Shown: one piece after another, positions 25,086-35,671 of the stretch
Position numbering within the stretch: the first letter of the stretch is position 1
Layout of the letters: every line of letters begins with the position of its first letter
Assembly (NCBI RefSeq): GCF_007655135.1
Contig: NC_045127.1
Coordinates: 18,456,199-18,520,198, forward strand
DNA: 64,000 bases
Direction: 5' to 3'
DNA from: Punica granatum
Taxonomy: Eukaryota; Streptophyta; Magnoliopsida; Myrtales; Lythraceae
Notes under the pieces: generated by a model
Told to the model about the DNA's origin: nothing
Seen by the model: the letters and a program-made list of their open reading frames with translations, nothing else
Database searches by the model: none
Made by a program: the position numbers and the translations under genes

Positions 25086-26411
25086 TGATGCGGACCTCAC
25101 GAAGGATTGTGAAACCCGACGACCAACTTGAATCGATTTCCAAATCGCCAAACACAGATTTAGATAAAGAAGATTATTGACCCGTTGTTTATAGAGAAAC
25201 AAGAACCAACAATATCAAGACAAGGATTATTGACCCGTTGTTTATGAAGAAACAAGAACCAATAATATCAAAGTGTACCGAATAATCACAAGCTGTCACA
25301 CTTGTTCGTCCGAAGGAGTTCAATGAAGAACAAAGGAGAAAATCTCACCAAAATACCAGAATAGTCTACCTCTGATCAGCTACTCAACCTCGTTTATATA
25401 AGTCTAGGAGAAACTAGAAACTAATAAACTAGGCAACTGGAATAACCTTAGCTTCCTAAAACTAGAAATAACAAAGGAAACTAAATAAAGGCTATCTAGA
25501 ATAGTTGGCAGTCTATTATTCTATCTTCAGCATCTTATAGCAAGTCAGTTGAATAAAGACCTTTGGAGATCCAATTGAATTAGTCTCCTCTTGGCCCAAA
25601 AAGCCCATCAGCAAGCTCTCCATAGCTTGTTGGATTTGTTTGGCCTTCGCCCGTGTGATTTGCCCACTCGGAATATGCAAGCCTCCAAGATCTTTGCTTC
25701 AGCTCCCTCTTCACGAGTCCGACGTCCAAGCTCGTGTGCATCAGCCTCATTGTCATGCCCACGAGCTTGGAAGTCGGACTCGTGAAGAGGGAGCTGAAGC
25801 ACAAGATCTTGGAGGCTTGCATGTTCCGTGTGGGCCAATCACACTGGCGAAGGCCAAACAAATCCAACAAGCTATGGAGAGCTTGCTGATGGGATTTTTA
25901 GGCCAAGAGGAGTCTTATTCAATTGGGTCTCCAAAGGCCTTTATTCAACTGACTTGCCATGAGATGCTGAAGATGGAATAAAAGACTGCCAACTGTTCTA
26001 GATAGCCTTTATTTAGTTTCCTTTGTTATTTCTGGCTTTAGGAAACTAAGGTTATTCCAGTTGTCTAGTTTATTAGTTTCCAGTTTCTCCTAGGCTTATA
26101 TAAAGGAGGCTAAGTAGCTGATCAGAGGTAGACTATTATGGTATTTTGGTGAGATTTTCTCCTTTGTTCTTCATTGAACTCCTTCGGACGAACAAATGTG
26201 GCAACTTGTGATTGTTCGGTACACTTTGATATTATTGGTTATTGTTTCTTCATAAACAACGGGTCAATAATCCTTGTCTTGATATTGTTGGTTCTTATTT
26301 CTCTATAAACAACGAGTCAATAATCCTCTTTATCTAAATTTGTGTTTGGCGATCTGGGAATCGATTTAAGTTGGTCGTCGGGTTTCACAATCCTTCGTGA
26401 GGTCCGCATCA
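25086..26411. repeat. Palindrome of two C LTRs with ~23-bp loop
   Basis: A minus C LTR from 25086 (TGATGCGGACC) meets a plus C LTR ending at 26411 (GGTCCGCATCA). The arms join around TGCATCAGCCTCATTGTCATGCC (near 25738-25760): CCAAGCTCGTG on the left, CACGAGCTTGG on the right. Arms are ~650 bp. Both arms carry the LTR-encoded C pol tail (ending MLKME on the plus strand at 25981). The right arm lacks the outer ~38 bp of the LTR and abuts truncated integrase at CTTCAAATTCC. Confidence 0.88.
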
Positions 26412-28644
26412 CTTCAAATTCCTTTTTATGACTGTGCGAAGAAGAGTGGACAATGTCCTATTAACCACCTCGGTTTACCCATCCGTTTGGGGATGACAAG
26501 TAGTTGAAAACAACAATTTAGTTCCTAACTTTCCCCACAAAACGCGCCAAAAATGACTCAGGAACTTAGCTTCCGATCACTAACTATGGTCTTAGGTATC
26601 CCATGCAATCGCACTACCTCCCAAAAGAACAAATCAACAATATCTGTGGCATCATCAGTTTTGCGGCATGGAATAAAATGAGCCATCTTAGAAAATCGAT
26701 CCACAACTACGAAAATGGAATCTCGTCCTTTATTAGACCTAGGCAATCCTAGGATGAAATCCATGGATATATCAGTCCAAGGCTCATTAGGAACAGGTAA
26801 AGGCATATACAATCCATGGGGTTTGACTGTTAATTTCGCCTTCTTACAAGTAACACATTTAGAGCAAATTCTCTCCACATCTCTCTTCATATACGGCCAA
26901 AAGAAATGTTCTCTCAAAATATCCAAAGTCTTAACTACCCCAAAATGACCCATAAGACCTCCCCCATGCGACTCAAGCACAAGTAATTCACGCATAGAAG
27001 AATTAGGAATGCATAGCTTATTCTCCCTAAATAAGAATTCGTCATGCTTATAGAACTTACCAAATGCACCCTTTTCACATGCACTATATATAGCACCAAA
27101 GTCAGAATCTTGCATGTACAACTCGTTAAGATGTTCAAACCCAAGAAATTTAGCATTTAGAGTAGAGATAAGTACATACCTCCGTGATAATGCATCAGCT
27201 ACCACGTTTTCCTTTCCTTGCTTGTACTGAATCACGTATGGAAACATCTCTATGAATTCGACCCATTTGGCATGTCTCCGATTCAGCTTGTTTTGCCCTT
27301 TTAAATGCTTCAATGATTCGTGGTTCGTGTGTATGACAAATTCCTTCGACCACAAGTAGTGCTGCCACGTCTCCAAAGCGCGGACCAAAGCATAGAGTTC
27401 CTTGTCATATGTAGAATAATTCAAAGCGCCTCCACTTAGCTTCTCACTAAAGTAGGCAATCGGTCGTTTTTCCTGCATCAAAACAACACCTATACCAATC
27501 TCGGAAGCATCACATTCAATCTCGAAAATTTTAAAAAAATCAGGTAAAACCAATAAAGGTGCAGAACAAAGCCTTTCCTTAATCAAATTAAATGCTTGCT
27601 CTTGCTCTACTCCCCATTTGAAACCTACATCTTTCTTAACCACTTTCGTCAATGGAGCAGCCAAAATACTAAAATCCCGCACAAATCGCCTATAAAAACT
27701 GGCTAGACCATGAAAACTTCTTACCTCGGTTACGGATTTCGGCGTCGGCCAATCCTTAATTGCTTTCACCTTTTCCTCATCAACATGAATACCCTTGGAA
27801 CTAACAACAAATCCCAAAAACACAACTCGATCCATGCAAAATGTACATTTGTTCAAGTTAGCGTATAATTTTTCATGTCTCAATGTCTGAAGCACGTGTC
27901 GCAAATGATGAATATGATCCTTCAAGCTCTTACTATACACCAAGATATCATCAAAATAGACAACCACAAATTTTCCAATGAAAGCACGCAAAACATGATT
28001 CATGAGCCTCATGAAAGTACTAGGCGCATTAGTTAATCCGAAGGGCATAACTAACCACTCATACAAGCCATGTTTTGATTTGAAAGTTGTTTTCTACTCA
28101 TCACCCTCTTTCATCCTAATCTGATGGTATCCGCTTTTCAAGTCTATTTTTGTAAATAAAGTGGATCCATGCAATTCATTCAACATATCATCTAATCGAG
28201 GAATGGGATGTCGATACTTTACCATGATTTTATTTACAGCGCGGCAATCAACACACTTCGCCAAGTAACATCTTTCTTTGGCACCAGCAACACCGGGACC
28301 GCATAAGGACTCATGCTCTTACGCACATGCCCTTTAGCTAAAAGCTCGTCCACTTGCCTTTGAAGTTCCTTTGTCTCCTCCGGATTACTTCGATATGTTG
28401 GTCGGTTCAGAATTACGGCTCCTGGCACAAAGTCGATTTGATGCTCTATTCCCCTTATCGGTGGCAAACAATTGGGTAATTCCGTGGGAAAGACATCTCC
28501 AAACTCCTGTAAAAGAGAGGTAACACAACTTGGCAAAGAAGAATTAAGGTGAGAAAAATAAGCCTCATTGTAAACAAACAAGATCATTGGGCGATTAGCT
28601 TTGAATGTACTCTTGATCTCTCTTTCTTTTGCATAGAAACTCAT
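26412..28644 (-). pseudogene. C-family pol: RT, RNase H, integrase (broken)
   Basis: RT N-terminal part: 28644-28234 ([19 protein letters not shown]), then a frameshift just after PKKD. After a TAG stop in DE-W-K the frame 28066-26558 (502 codons) holds the RT palm with YFDD at residues 37-40, RNase H with the IECDAS motif and [12 protein letters not shown] (~190-300), ADALSRR, the integrase zinc finger ([10 protein letters not shown]...[11 protein letters not shown]), and the core ([26 protein letters not shown]). A shift at IVSDRKLSS ends it. Sequence resembling the integrase middle continues to 26412, where the element is cut. This is the only copy in the window with RNase H, so it is the reference for the deletion seen in family A. 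Confidence 0.9.
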
Positions 28645-29209
28645 TTTTTTCTCTGTTCTCTCAACTAACTCTTTCCTCTCATTTATAGCTGAACTCTTTC
28701 TTTTTACTCTCCCAAATTTTTTCCTCTCTCACTTGCTCACTCTCTTTTTCTCTTTCAATCTCAGGTTCTACCTCACTTTTCTCACAAATTGATCTCTTGA
28801 TTCGGAGCTGATCCTCATACACCTGATAAGGTGTCAATGGAACAAGTGTCACCTTTCTACCATCATTGACAAAAGAGTATCGATTCTTATGCCCATCATG
28901 TATTGCCTGTCTATCGAACTGCTATGGCCTCCCAAGCAACATATGACTAGCATGCATGGGCACTACATCACAAAGAACTTTATCCTTGTATCTCCCAATT
29001 GTAAAGGAAACCAGAACTTGCTTGTTCACCTTCACTTCTCCAATTTCATTCAACCATTGAAACTAATATGGCCTAGGATGCTTCAATGTACGCAATCCCA
29101 ACTTGTCAACAAGTAACTTACTAGCCACATTCACACAACTACCCCCATCAATGATCAAACTACATACTCGATCCTTCACTTGGCATCTAGTGTCGAATAT
29201 ATTTTCCCT
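28645..29209 (-). pseudogene. C-family protease and PR-RT spacer
   Basis: On the minus strand near 29170-29130 the translation gives CSLIIDGG followed by SC-NVAS, the aspartic protease active site of plant Ty3/gypsy elements (Asp-Gly-Gly in the D-T/S-G position). Further on come MLLGRP, a TAG stop before QFDRQA, and FVNDGRKVTLVPLTP, the spacer that precedes RT. At least two in-frame stops and one frameshift separate gag from RT. The plus-strand ORFs at 28889-29297 are antisense to it. Confidence 0.75.
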
Positions 29210-30529
29210 TTACACATCATCTCTCTCTTCTTCCTTAATTTGTACATTAAGCGCTCGCATGATTACTAAAGCATTCCCCTTAGCAGCATATTCATAATCA
29301 CTACTAGAATCATCTTGTGTTGGAATTGAATCACTTTCCTCCTCTTCAGTTTCAATTTCCCCACTATCCAGCATGATCATTGCCCTTTTATTTGGACATT
29401 GAGAAGCAATATGCCTAGACCCCAAACACCGAAAACATTTGATATCTCTATTCTTTTGAGGTTGGGATGTAGAGTTACCTCTCTCCTTGTTGTCCCTTTG
29501 GCTCTTGCTCATGCTCCTTTCAGCATTCGATTTGGGTTTCTCTACTGGTCTTGAGCTGGCACCCCATTTCGACTTCCAATTTGAAGATCACGAATAAGAA
29601 CCACCCTCATGCTTGGCTGGTCTCCCTCTCTTGAGTTGTCGTTCTACTTTCATGGCCATGCTAACCATCTCTTCTATCTCCACATAATGTTGCAACTCCA
29701 CCACATTAGCAATTTCCCGATTCAAACCACATAAAAACCTGGCCATAGTTGCCTCTTCATCTTCTTCAATGTTTGCCCGAATCAAAGCTATTTCCATCTC
29801 CTTGTGGCAGTCTTCCACGCTCCTCGTCCCTTGCCTTAGACTTTGCAATTTTAAATGCAAGTCCAGATAGTAATACGAGGGAACAAATCACCTCCGCATG
29901 ATAGTCTTCATCTCCTCCCAGGTCTCAATAGGTCTTTCATGGTTCCTTCTTCTTTCCTTAACCAATTTGTCCCACCAAATGATGGCATAATTAGTGAATT
30001 CCACCGCTGCAAGCTTCACTTTCTTCTCTTCCGAGTAATCATGGCAATCAAATACAAGCTTCACCTTCCTCTCCCATTCGATAAAAGTGTCAGGGTCATT
30101 CCTCCCTTGAAAATGTGGTATCGTCATTTTAATACTCCCAATATTCCTATCTACTCCATGTCTAATTGCTTGATCTCGCCTACCATGTCTTCGCCCCTCA
30201 TTCCTAACTCCTCTGGCTCTCCTCACACTTCCCCCGGATGCAATTTCTTCATCTTCCTCATAATCTTCATCTTCTTCATCGTGAGAATTCGCCGGCTGGC
30301 GGATTAGTCTCTTTGCATTGGGAACTTGCACATGCTGCCTGGGTTGCTCCCTCTGCATTTGATCAATTCGTTGATCTTGCTGGTCCATTCTATCATGGAT
30401 ATCTCCAAAAACAACTTCCAATCTCTCGAATTGTTGCTGCATGGATTTCAAAGTAAAAGCAACATCTTGCTGGCCAGCATTACTTCCATCCCCGGTTGTA
30501 GATTCATTGCCTTTTCCTGCGAAGCTCAT
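29210..30529 (-). pseudogene. C-family gag with premature stops
   Basis: It starts at ATG 30529 (MSFAGKGNES). Residues ~30-60 look coiled-coil, followed by an acidic stretch (DEEDEDYEEDEE) and an arginine-rich stretch. The Retrotrans_gag domain covers roughly residues 135-290 (PHFQGRNDPDTFIEWERKV, WWDKLVKERRR). The zinc knuckle CFRCLGSRHIASQC (C-x2-C-x4-H-x4-C) lies near 29430. Three pieces (30529-29888, 29860-29588, 29512-29210) are in one frame, split by TGA codons at MRR-stop-FVPS and GGSYS-stop-SS; the copy at 63.3-63.9 kb has sense codons at both places. The first is CGA to TGA, a CpG transition. Confidence 0.9.
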
Positions 30530-31212
30530 GTTTGCACTACGAAAGGAAAATTGGTGTTAGGACCTCACAACCACTCGCTCACGTGTTTGCCTTCAAATTA
30601 TCGTCACTCGACACTCGTGTTTCGCTCAGTTCAATGGCTTGCTTTTTCCCTCCGATACACTCACCACTCTTGCCTCTTTCCACTCTAATTTCCTCCTCAA
30701 AGTTCTTTAAAGAACTCAGCAACTTACAAATCAAAAGCAACTAGCTCGTAATAATTCAAAACAACAATTAATATATTGGCCCTACCTTGGACACAAACTA
30801 ACAGGGAAATAAATTGTTAAAGGAAAGTTAACCAAGGAAAGATTTTAGCAATGAAGAAAGGAATATATCAGAGTAATATATGGCTGAAAAGATATGGAGG
30901 ATGATATGGGGAAAGGAATATGAAAGATCAGGTATTGGGTAATTATGGGAGCAAAATCAATGAGGATCAACAACAAGGTAAATAACAACTTTAAAATGAT
31001 CTAATGCAAAGAATCCGAATAAAATTGACACCGACGAATTCTTTCTTTTCAATATTTTTCTTTTTTTTTTCAACTCTATTTTTTTTGGCATAATTTTTTT
31101 TTCTCTCTGTTTTTTTTTTGCTACTAATCAATCCAGAACGAACAAGCTAGATGGAATGAAATTCAACGAATTGAAATGTAAAGGATAGGATAAACCTGAT
31201 TTGGAGCCTGAT
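30530..31212 (-). other. C-element untranslated leader
   Basis: About 680 bp between PBS and gag ATG with no conserved reading frame. It has a strongly T-rich plus strand at about 31050-31125 (runs of 8-10 T), which is A-rich in the element's sense. No gene is seen here. Confidence 0.7.
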
Positions 31213-31224
31213 GCTCTGATGTCA
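31213..31224 (-). promoter_or_regulatory. C-element primer binding site (diverged)
   Basis: The minus strand reads TGACATCAGAGC three bases downstream of the 5' LTR end GGTCCGCATCA. It differs at two positions from TGGTATCAGAGC, the complement of initiator Met tRNA used by the other elements here. Confidence 0.75.
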
Positions 31225-31227
31225 AAA

Positions 31228-31915
31228 TGATGCGGACCTCATGAAGGATTGTGAAACCCGACGACCAACTTGAATCGATTCCTAGATCGCCAAACACAGA
31301 TTTAGATAAAGAGGATTATTGACCCGTTGTTTATGGATAAACAAGAACCAACAATATCAAAACAAGGATTATTGACCCGTTGTTTATGAAGAAACAAGAA
31401 CCAATAATATCAAAGTGTACCGAACAATCACAAGCTGTCACACTTGTTCGTCCGAAGGAGTTCAATGAAGAACAAAGGAGAAATTCTCAACAAAATACCA
31501 GAATAGTCTACCTCTGATAAGCTACTCAGCACCTTTATATAAGCCTAGGAGAAACTGAAAACTAATAAACTAGGCAACTGGAATAACCTTAGTTTTCTAA
31601 AGCCAGAAATAACAAAGGAAACTAAATAAAGGCTATCTAGAATAGTTGGCAACCTTTTATTCCATCTTCAGCATCTCGTGGCAAGTCAGTTGAATAAAGG
31701 CCTTTGGAGACCCAATTGAATTAGACTCCTCTTGGCCTGAAAGGCCCATCAGCAAGCTCTCCACAGCTTGTTGGATTTGTTTGGCCTTTGCCCGTGTGAT
31801 TGGCCCACTCGAAACATGCGAGCCTCCAAGATCTTGTGCTTCAGCTCCCTCTTCACAAGTCTGACTTCCAAGTTCGTGTGCATCAACCTCATTGTCATGC
31901 CCATGATCCTCATCA
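31228..31915 (-). repeat. C-element 5' LTR
   Basis: 688 bp; on the minus strand it starts TGATGAGGATCATGGGC and ends GGTCCGCATCA, next to TSD CTGCT. It has a TATA-like CTTATATAAAGG near 31535 (minus). The first ~258 bp match the region that encodes the C pol tail in the 3' LTR at 60963-61672. Confidence 0.88.
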
Positions 31916-31920
31916 CTGCT

Positions 31921-32022
31921 TACTCAAGCTAATATAGGAAATAATATCTTATTAAGAGAAACTATATTATAGAAATATTATCTTCTCGTAACAGCTCAAC
32001 TCTTTTAAAATATGGGCCATCA
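31921..32022 (-). repeat. A LTR, 5' portion after the C insertion
   Basis: It resumes TACTCAAGCTAATATAGG and ends at GGGCCATCA. On the minus strand the LTR starts TGATGGCCC; its TGA is also the stop codon of A pol. Confidence 0.75.
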
Positions 32023-32912
32023 CTTTAGGCTGGACTTCTCGTCTCCTATTTCCAAGCACTTAAGTAAGGTAAAGGGCCTAGGGAGAGTTGCAGCAAGCTT
32101 CTTGGCCAAGGAACGAGTGATAGGACCCGAACTCGATCTGGCCTCGTCCTGAATTGTATACTTGGGCACATCATCCCCTACCGGTTCGGAAGGATTTGCC
32201 CTCAAATCCATATCTTCTTCTTCAAAATACGGAGATAGGTCCCCCACATTGAAGGTCGCTGAAACATTATAATCATCGGGCAACTCAATCTTGTAGGCAT
32301 TGTCATTATTAACCTTCTCCTTGACAAGAAATAGACCCTCAGCCGGCGGCATCAGCTTACTCTTTCTCTTACTTGGAAACCTCTCCTTACGAAGGTGAAT
32401 CCAAACAAGATCACCTAGATTGAAATGAACTTGCTTCCTTTCTTTGTTCGCGCCCTAAGCATATGCTACATTCTTCTTCTCAATCTGCTTTTTCACTTGC
32501 TCAAGCAAAGCTTTGATCTACTCAGCCCATTTCTTACCATCCAAACACACTCTTGAATTGTCTGGTAAAGGAGCCAAATTGAGGGGTGTGATAGGATTGA
32601 AGCCATAAACCACTTCGAAAGGAGTCTTCCTATTCGAGCTATGAATGCTCCGATTATAAGAGAATTCAACTAGGGCAAGGCAGGTATTCTAACTCTTGAA
32701 GTTTTTATTCACCGCAGCTCGAAGTAAAGCGGAGAGAGTACAATTTACCACTTTAGTTTAGCCATCAGTTTGGGGATGACAAGCCGTGCTGAATAGCAAT
32801 TTGGTGCCTAAGGTCTTCCAAAAGTAACTCAAAAACTTTAGGTCTCGATCAGACACAATGCTCATAGGAATACCATGCATCCTCACTACTTCTTTGAAGA
32901 ACAAATCAGCAA

Positions 32913-32917
32913 CATGG
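32913..32917. other. Target site duplication CATGG (pairs with 35672-35676)
   Basis: CATGG precedes TGATAAGC at 32918 and follows CACATCA at 35671. Removing TG2 and one CATGG rejoins integrase sequence AGCAACATGGGAAGT, as in the intact copy at 38275. Confidence 0.93.
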
Positions 32918-33452
32918 TGATAAGCTCACGAACCAGAACTTGATAAGAAAGAAGGGTGGAGGGTAGAACCAACAAAACTCACTCGATAAGATGACTCGCC
33001 ACGAGTAAGAAAGGTCGGGTTGATTCGCCACGCTCAAGGAAGAACGGGTTTTCACCACTAAACAAGGGACTTGTTTAGATAAGAAAATAGAGGAAACGCT
33101 CTAGGTAATTTCATTCAAATATTCATCAAATTCGTCTCTATCTTCTCTTACAATAGGTGCATATTTTTATAGATGGAAGACACCTCGCTTGACTCTAAAT
33201 TAGGAAACTGACATCTAATATTCTCCTGATTATTTTCCTAAAATATAATAAGGAAACAATCTGAAATAGGAAACTTAAGATTACTGACTCAAGCTAATAT
33301 AGGAAATAATATCTAATTAAGGGAAACTATATCATAGCAATATAGGAAACTTAATGTCTAATTAAGCTAAATTCTTGTTTCGGAATCTTCTAGAATTCGC
33401 GTTTGGACCCGAAAATTCGAATATGTGTTGAGCTGCAATCTGACGCACATCA
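32918..33452 (-). repeat. TG2 3' LTR
   Basis: 535 bp, minus strand TGATGTGCGTCAG ... GCTTATCA. A TATA-like CTATAAAAATATGC lies near 33160. It differs from the 5' LTR at scattered sites and in length (535 against 546), so the insertion is not very recent. Confidence 0.88.
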
Positions 33453-33463
33453 TCCCCTCTTGG
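33453..33463 (-). promoter_or_regulatory. TG2 polypurine tract
   Basis: The minus strand reads AAGAGGGGA directly before the 3' LTR start TGATG, the expected place for plus-strand priming. Confidence 0.75.
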
Positions 33464-33481
33464 TTGGAAAAAGACGCGTCC

Positions 33482-35026
33482 TCAAGTCTTCGTCAATCTT
33501 CTACTGGTCTTCATGTGTGCGTTTCGGTTCTTTTTAGCTTGCCACTTAATGACCAACTTTTCTATACGAACCCTCTCTTGTAATTCCTCATAAATCAGAT
33601 TCTTTGTTCTTCCTCGCCAATCAACTCTCTGGCTGGATTGCCCCTGCCTCAGTGGAGTCATGTGCACTTCAGGTAGCTCAGGTTTCACTTGATGAAACAC
33701 CATCGATAGATCTTTAATAGCAAATTCTTCCTGAAGTTCCTCTTGGGCTGAGCTTAAAATGGGTTCCTTCATAACTTGCTTTGGAGAGTTTGAAATCAGT
33801 ACCTTCGGAATGTTCTCCAAGCACTCTCGCTGTTCTTCCAACTTTGATTCCGAACTCACAACTTGCTGAACCTTTAGCTTCTCACCCTCATCAGCATATT
33901 CCACTTTTTCCTTACTCGTAACTCCACAAACATCTTCAACGGCCTCTTCAACTTCACTTTTGATAGCGTGAGAGTTCTGGATGGTCACATCTCGCCAATT
34001 GGGAAATTCGGAGGTCAAGTGTCTAAATCCATGAAATTCAAGGCACTTAATGTCTCGGCACTGAATAGGGGGTTGTGGATCGACCTCCTGCTCCTTCACC
34101 TTGGCCGACTCAGGTTGAGACTTCAGCGAGCCCTCAACTTCCTTTCGTGGCTCGTTCCACCTTGAGGCTGACCCTTGGGGTGTGGATCCAGCAATCACCG
34201 GCTTCGAGTTGAACACTCTTGGTGTAGTTAGTTGGCCATGTTTCCGCTGCCTTCGTACCTTAACAACCAGCTTTATGACATCCTCTAGGGATACAAAAGG
34301 ATGTTGTTTGATCATATCCGCAATCCCCTTATTCAGATCTCCTAAGAAACGCGCAATGGTGGTCTTTTGAGACTCACGCAACTCACATCCCAAGGTCAGC
34401 AGGTTGAATTCCTTAACATAATCTTCTACAGACATACCACACTGCCTAATACTTTGCAATTGAAGATAAAGCTGTTGCTTGTAGTACTCAGGCACAAATC
34501 TTCTATGCATAAGTCTTTTCATCTCTCACCAACTACGAATCTCATTCTCGCCATCTCTCCTTCGTTGTGCTTTTATGTTTTCCCACCAGAGATTCGCATA
34601 ATCGATGAACTCGAGGGCAGCAAGCTAACACTTCTTCTAGGCTTCGGAGTACTCATAGTATTCGAACACCTTATCGACGCGCTGGACCCACTCGAGATAC
34701 TCTTCAGGGGAACTCGTGCCTTTGAATTGCGGAATCTTTAGCTTGAGATTGTTACTGACTCCCCTTTGCTGCCTTCGTGGAACCGGCTGCTCTTCTTCAT
34801 CAGGAAGTTCATCCTCCCGGTTAGCTTCATCTTCTACTTGAACATTCCGTTTGGGAACTCGATGTGCACGTGGTAGAGCAGCACGTGCCAAGGCCATTCG
34901 CTCAACAACTTGGGTCAGTTTATCGAGACGTGTAGAAAGTTCGTCTTGCCTCTGCTGGAACCCACGAAACTGGGCTTGGTCGAGTGTGAGTCCCCTCGGA
35001 AACTCATGGACGTTTTCCTCATCCAT
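33482..35026 (-). pseudogene. TG2 gag, one frame with three stops
   Basis: ATG at 35026 (MDEENVHEFP). The frame runs 515 codons to 33482 and is broken only by three in-frame stops: after EYYEYSEA (34637), a few codons later after KKC, and after NEIRSW (just before 34522). The Retrotrans_gag domain lies at residues ~90-260 (PQFKGTSSPEEYLEWVQRV, FIDYANLWWENIKAQRRR, RRFVPEYYKQQLYLQLQSI). At the zinc-knuckle place it reads CLEFHGFRHLTSEF, so two of the three Cys are Phe. A long charged tail follows. An absence of frameshifts but several stops suggests decay by point mutation. Confidence 0.88.
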
Positions 35027-35111
35027 TGCGTTTCTCAGAATGATTCCTCACTAAACACTCGTATGTACACTCTCTCATGTGTTGCAATCGGCCAACAAGA
35101 ATAGAACCTTC

Positions 35112-35123
35112 GCTCTGATACCA
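35112..35123 (-). promoter_or_regulatory. TG2 primer binding site
   Basis: The minus strand reads TGGTATCAGAGC, a perfect 12-base complement of the plant initiator Met tRNA 3' end, two bases after the 5' LTR. Confidence 0.92.
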
Positions 35124-35125
35124 AA

Positions 35126-35671
35126 AGATAAGCTCACGAACCAGAACTTGATAAGAAAGAAGGGTGGAGGGTAGAACAAACAAAACTCACTCGATAAGAT
35201 GACTCGCCACGAGTAAGAAAGGTCAGGTTGATTAGCCACGCTCAAGGAAAAACGATAAGAATCGGGGTTTTTGCCATTAAACAAGGGACTTGTTTAGATA
35301 AGAAAATAGAGGAAACACTCTAGGCAATTTCATTCAAATATTCATCAAATTCGCCTCTATCATCTCTTACAATAGGTGCATATTTATATAGATGGAACAC
35401 ACCTCGCTTGACTCTAAATTAGAAAACTGATATATAATATTCTCCAGATTACTTTCGTAAATTATAATAAGGAAACAATCTGAAATAGGAAACGTAAGAT
35501 TACTGACTCAACCTAATAAATGAAATCATATCTAATTAAGGGAAACTATATCATAGCAATATAGGAAACTTAATATCTAATTAAGCAAAATTATTGTTTC
35601 GAAATTTTCTAGAATACGCGTTTGGACCCGAAAATTCAAATATGTGTTGAGCTACAATCTGAAGCACATCA
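35126..35671 (-). repeat. TG2 5' LTR
   Basis: 546 bp, minus strand TGATGTGCTTCAG ... GCTTATCT. The last base is T instead of A. It holds CTATATAAATATGC near 35388 as a TATA candidate. Confidence 0.88.

Larger units (their letters stand above)
25086..31915 (-). mobile_element. Rearranged C-family Ty3/gypsy element
   Basis: A minus-strand element flanked by CTGCT, inserted in an A LTR. In transcription order: 5' LTR 31228-31915, PBS 31213-31224, leader, gag from 30529, protease near 29170, RT, RNase H and integrase down to about 26412. The integrase 3' part is lost; an inverted LTR (25761-26411) and then the proper 3' LTR (25086-25760) follow. The clade is Ty3/gypsy; the sequence style and the pol end inside the LTR recall plant CRM-type chromoviruses, but no chromodomain or CR motif was proved. 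Confidence 0.88.
32918..35671 (-). mobile_element. TG2: gag-only LTR retrotransposon (TR-GAG type)
   Basis: A complete 2754-bp element: 5' LTR 35126-35671, PBS 35112-35123, one gag frame, PPT 33453-33463, 3' LTR 32918-33452, with TSD CATGG. There is no protease, RT, RNase H or integrase and no room for them, so it is non-autonomous like published plant TR-GAG elements. About 450 bp of its LTR align with the A LTR, while the LTR start differs (TGATGTGCGTCAG against TGATGGCCCATA). It is the only A-related sequence here that retains a PBS and gag. Confidence 0.9.

Noticed and set aside
28889..30744. Plus-strand ORFs of 64-150 codons
   Set aside because: All are antisense to C gag and protease on the minus strand and have no recognisable domain.
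31050..31125. T-rich tract as a terminator or polyA tail of a LINE
   Set aside because: It lies in the C element leader between PBS and gag, with no LINE sequence next to it.
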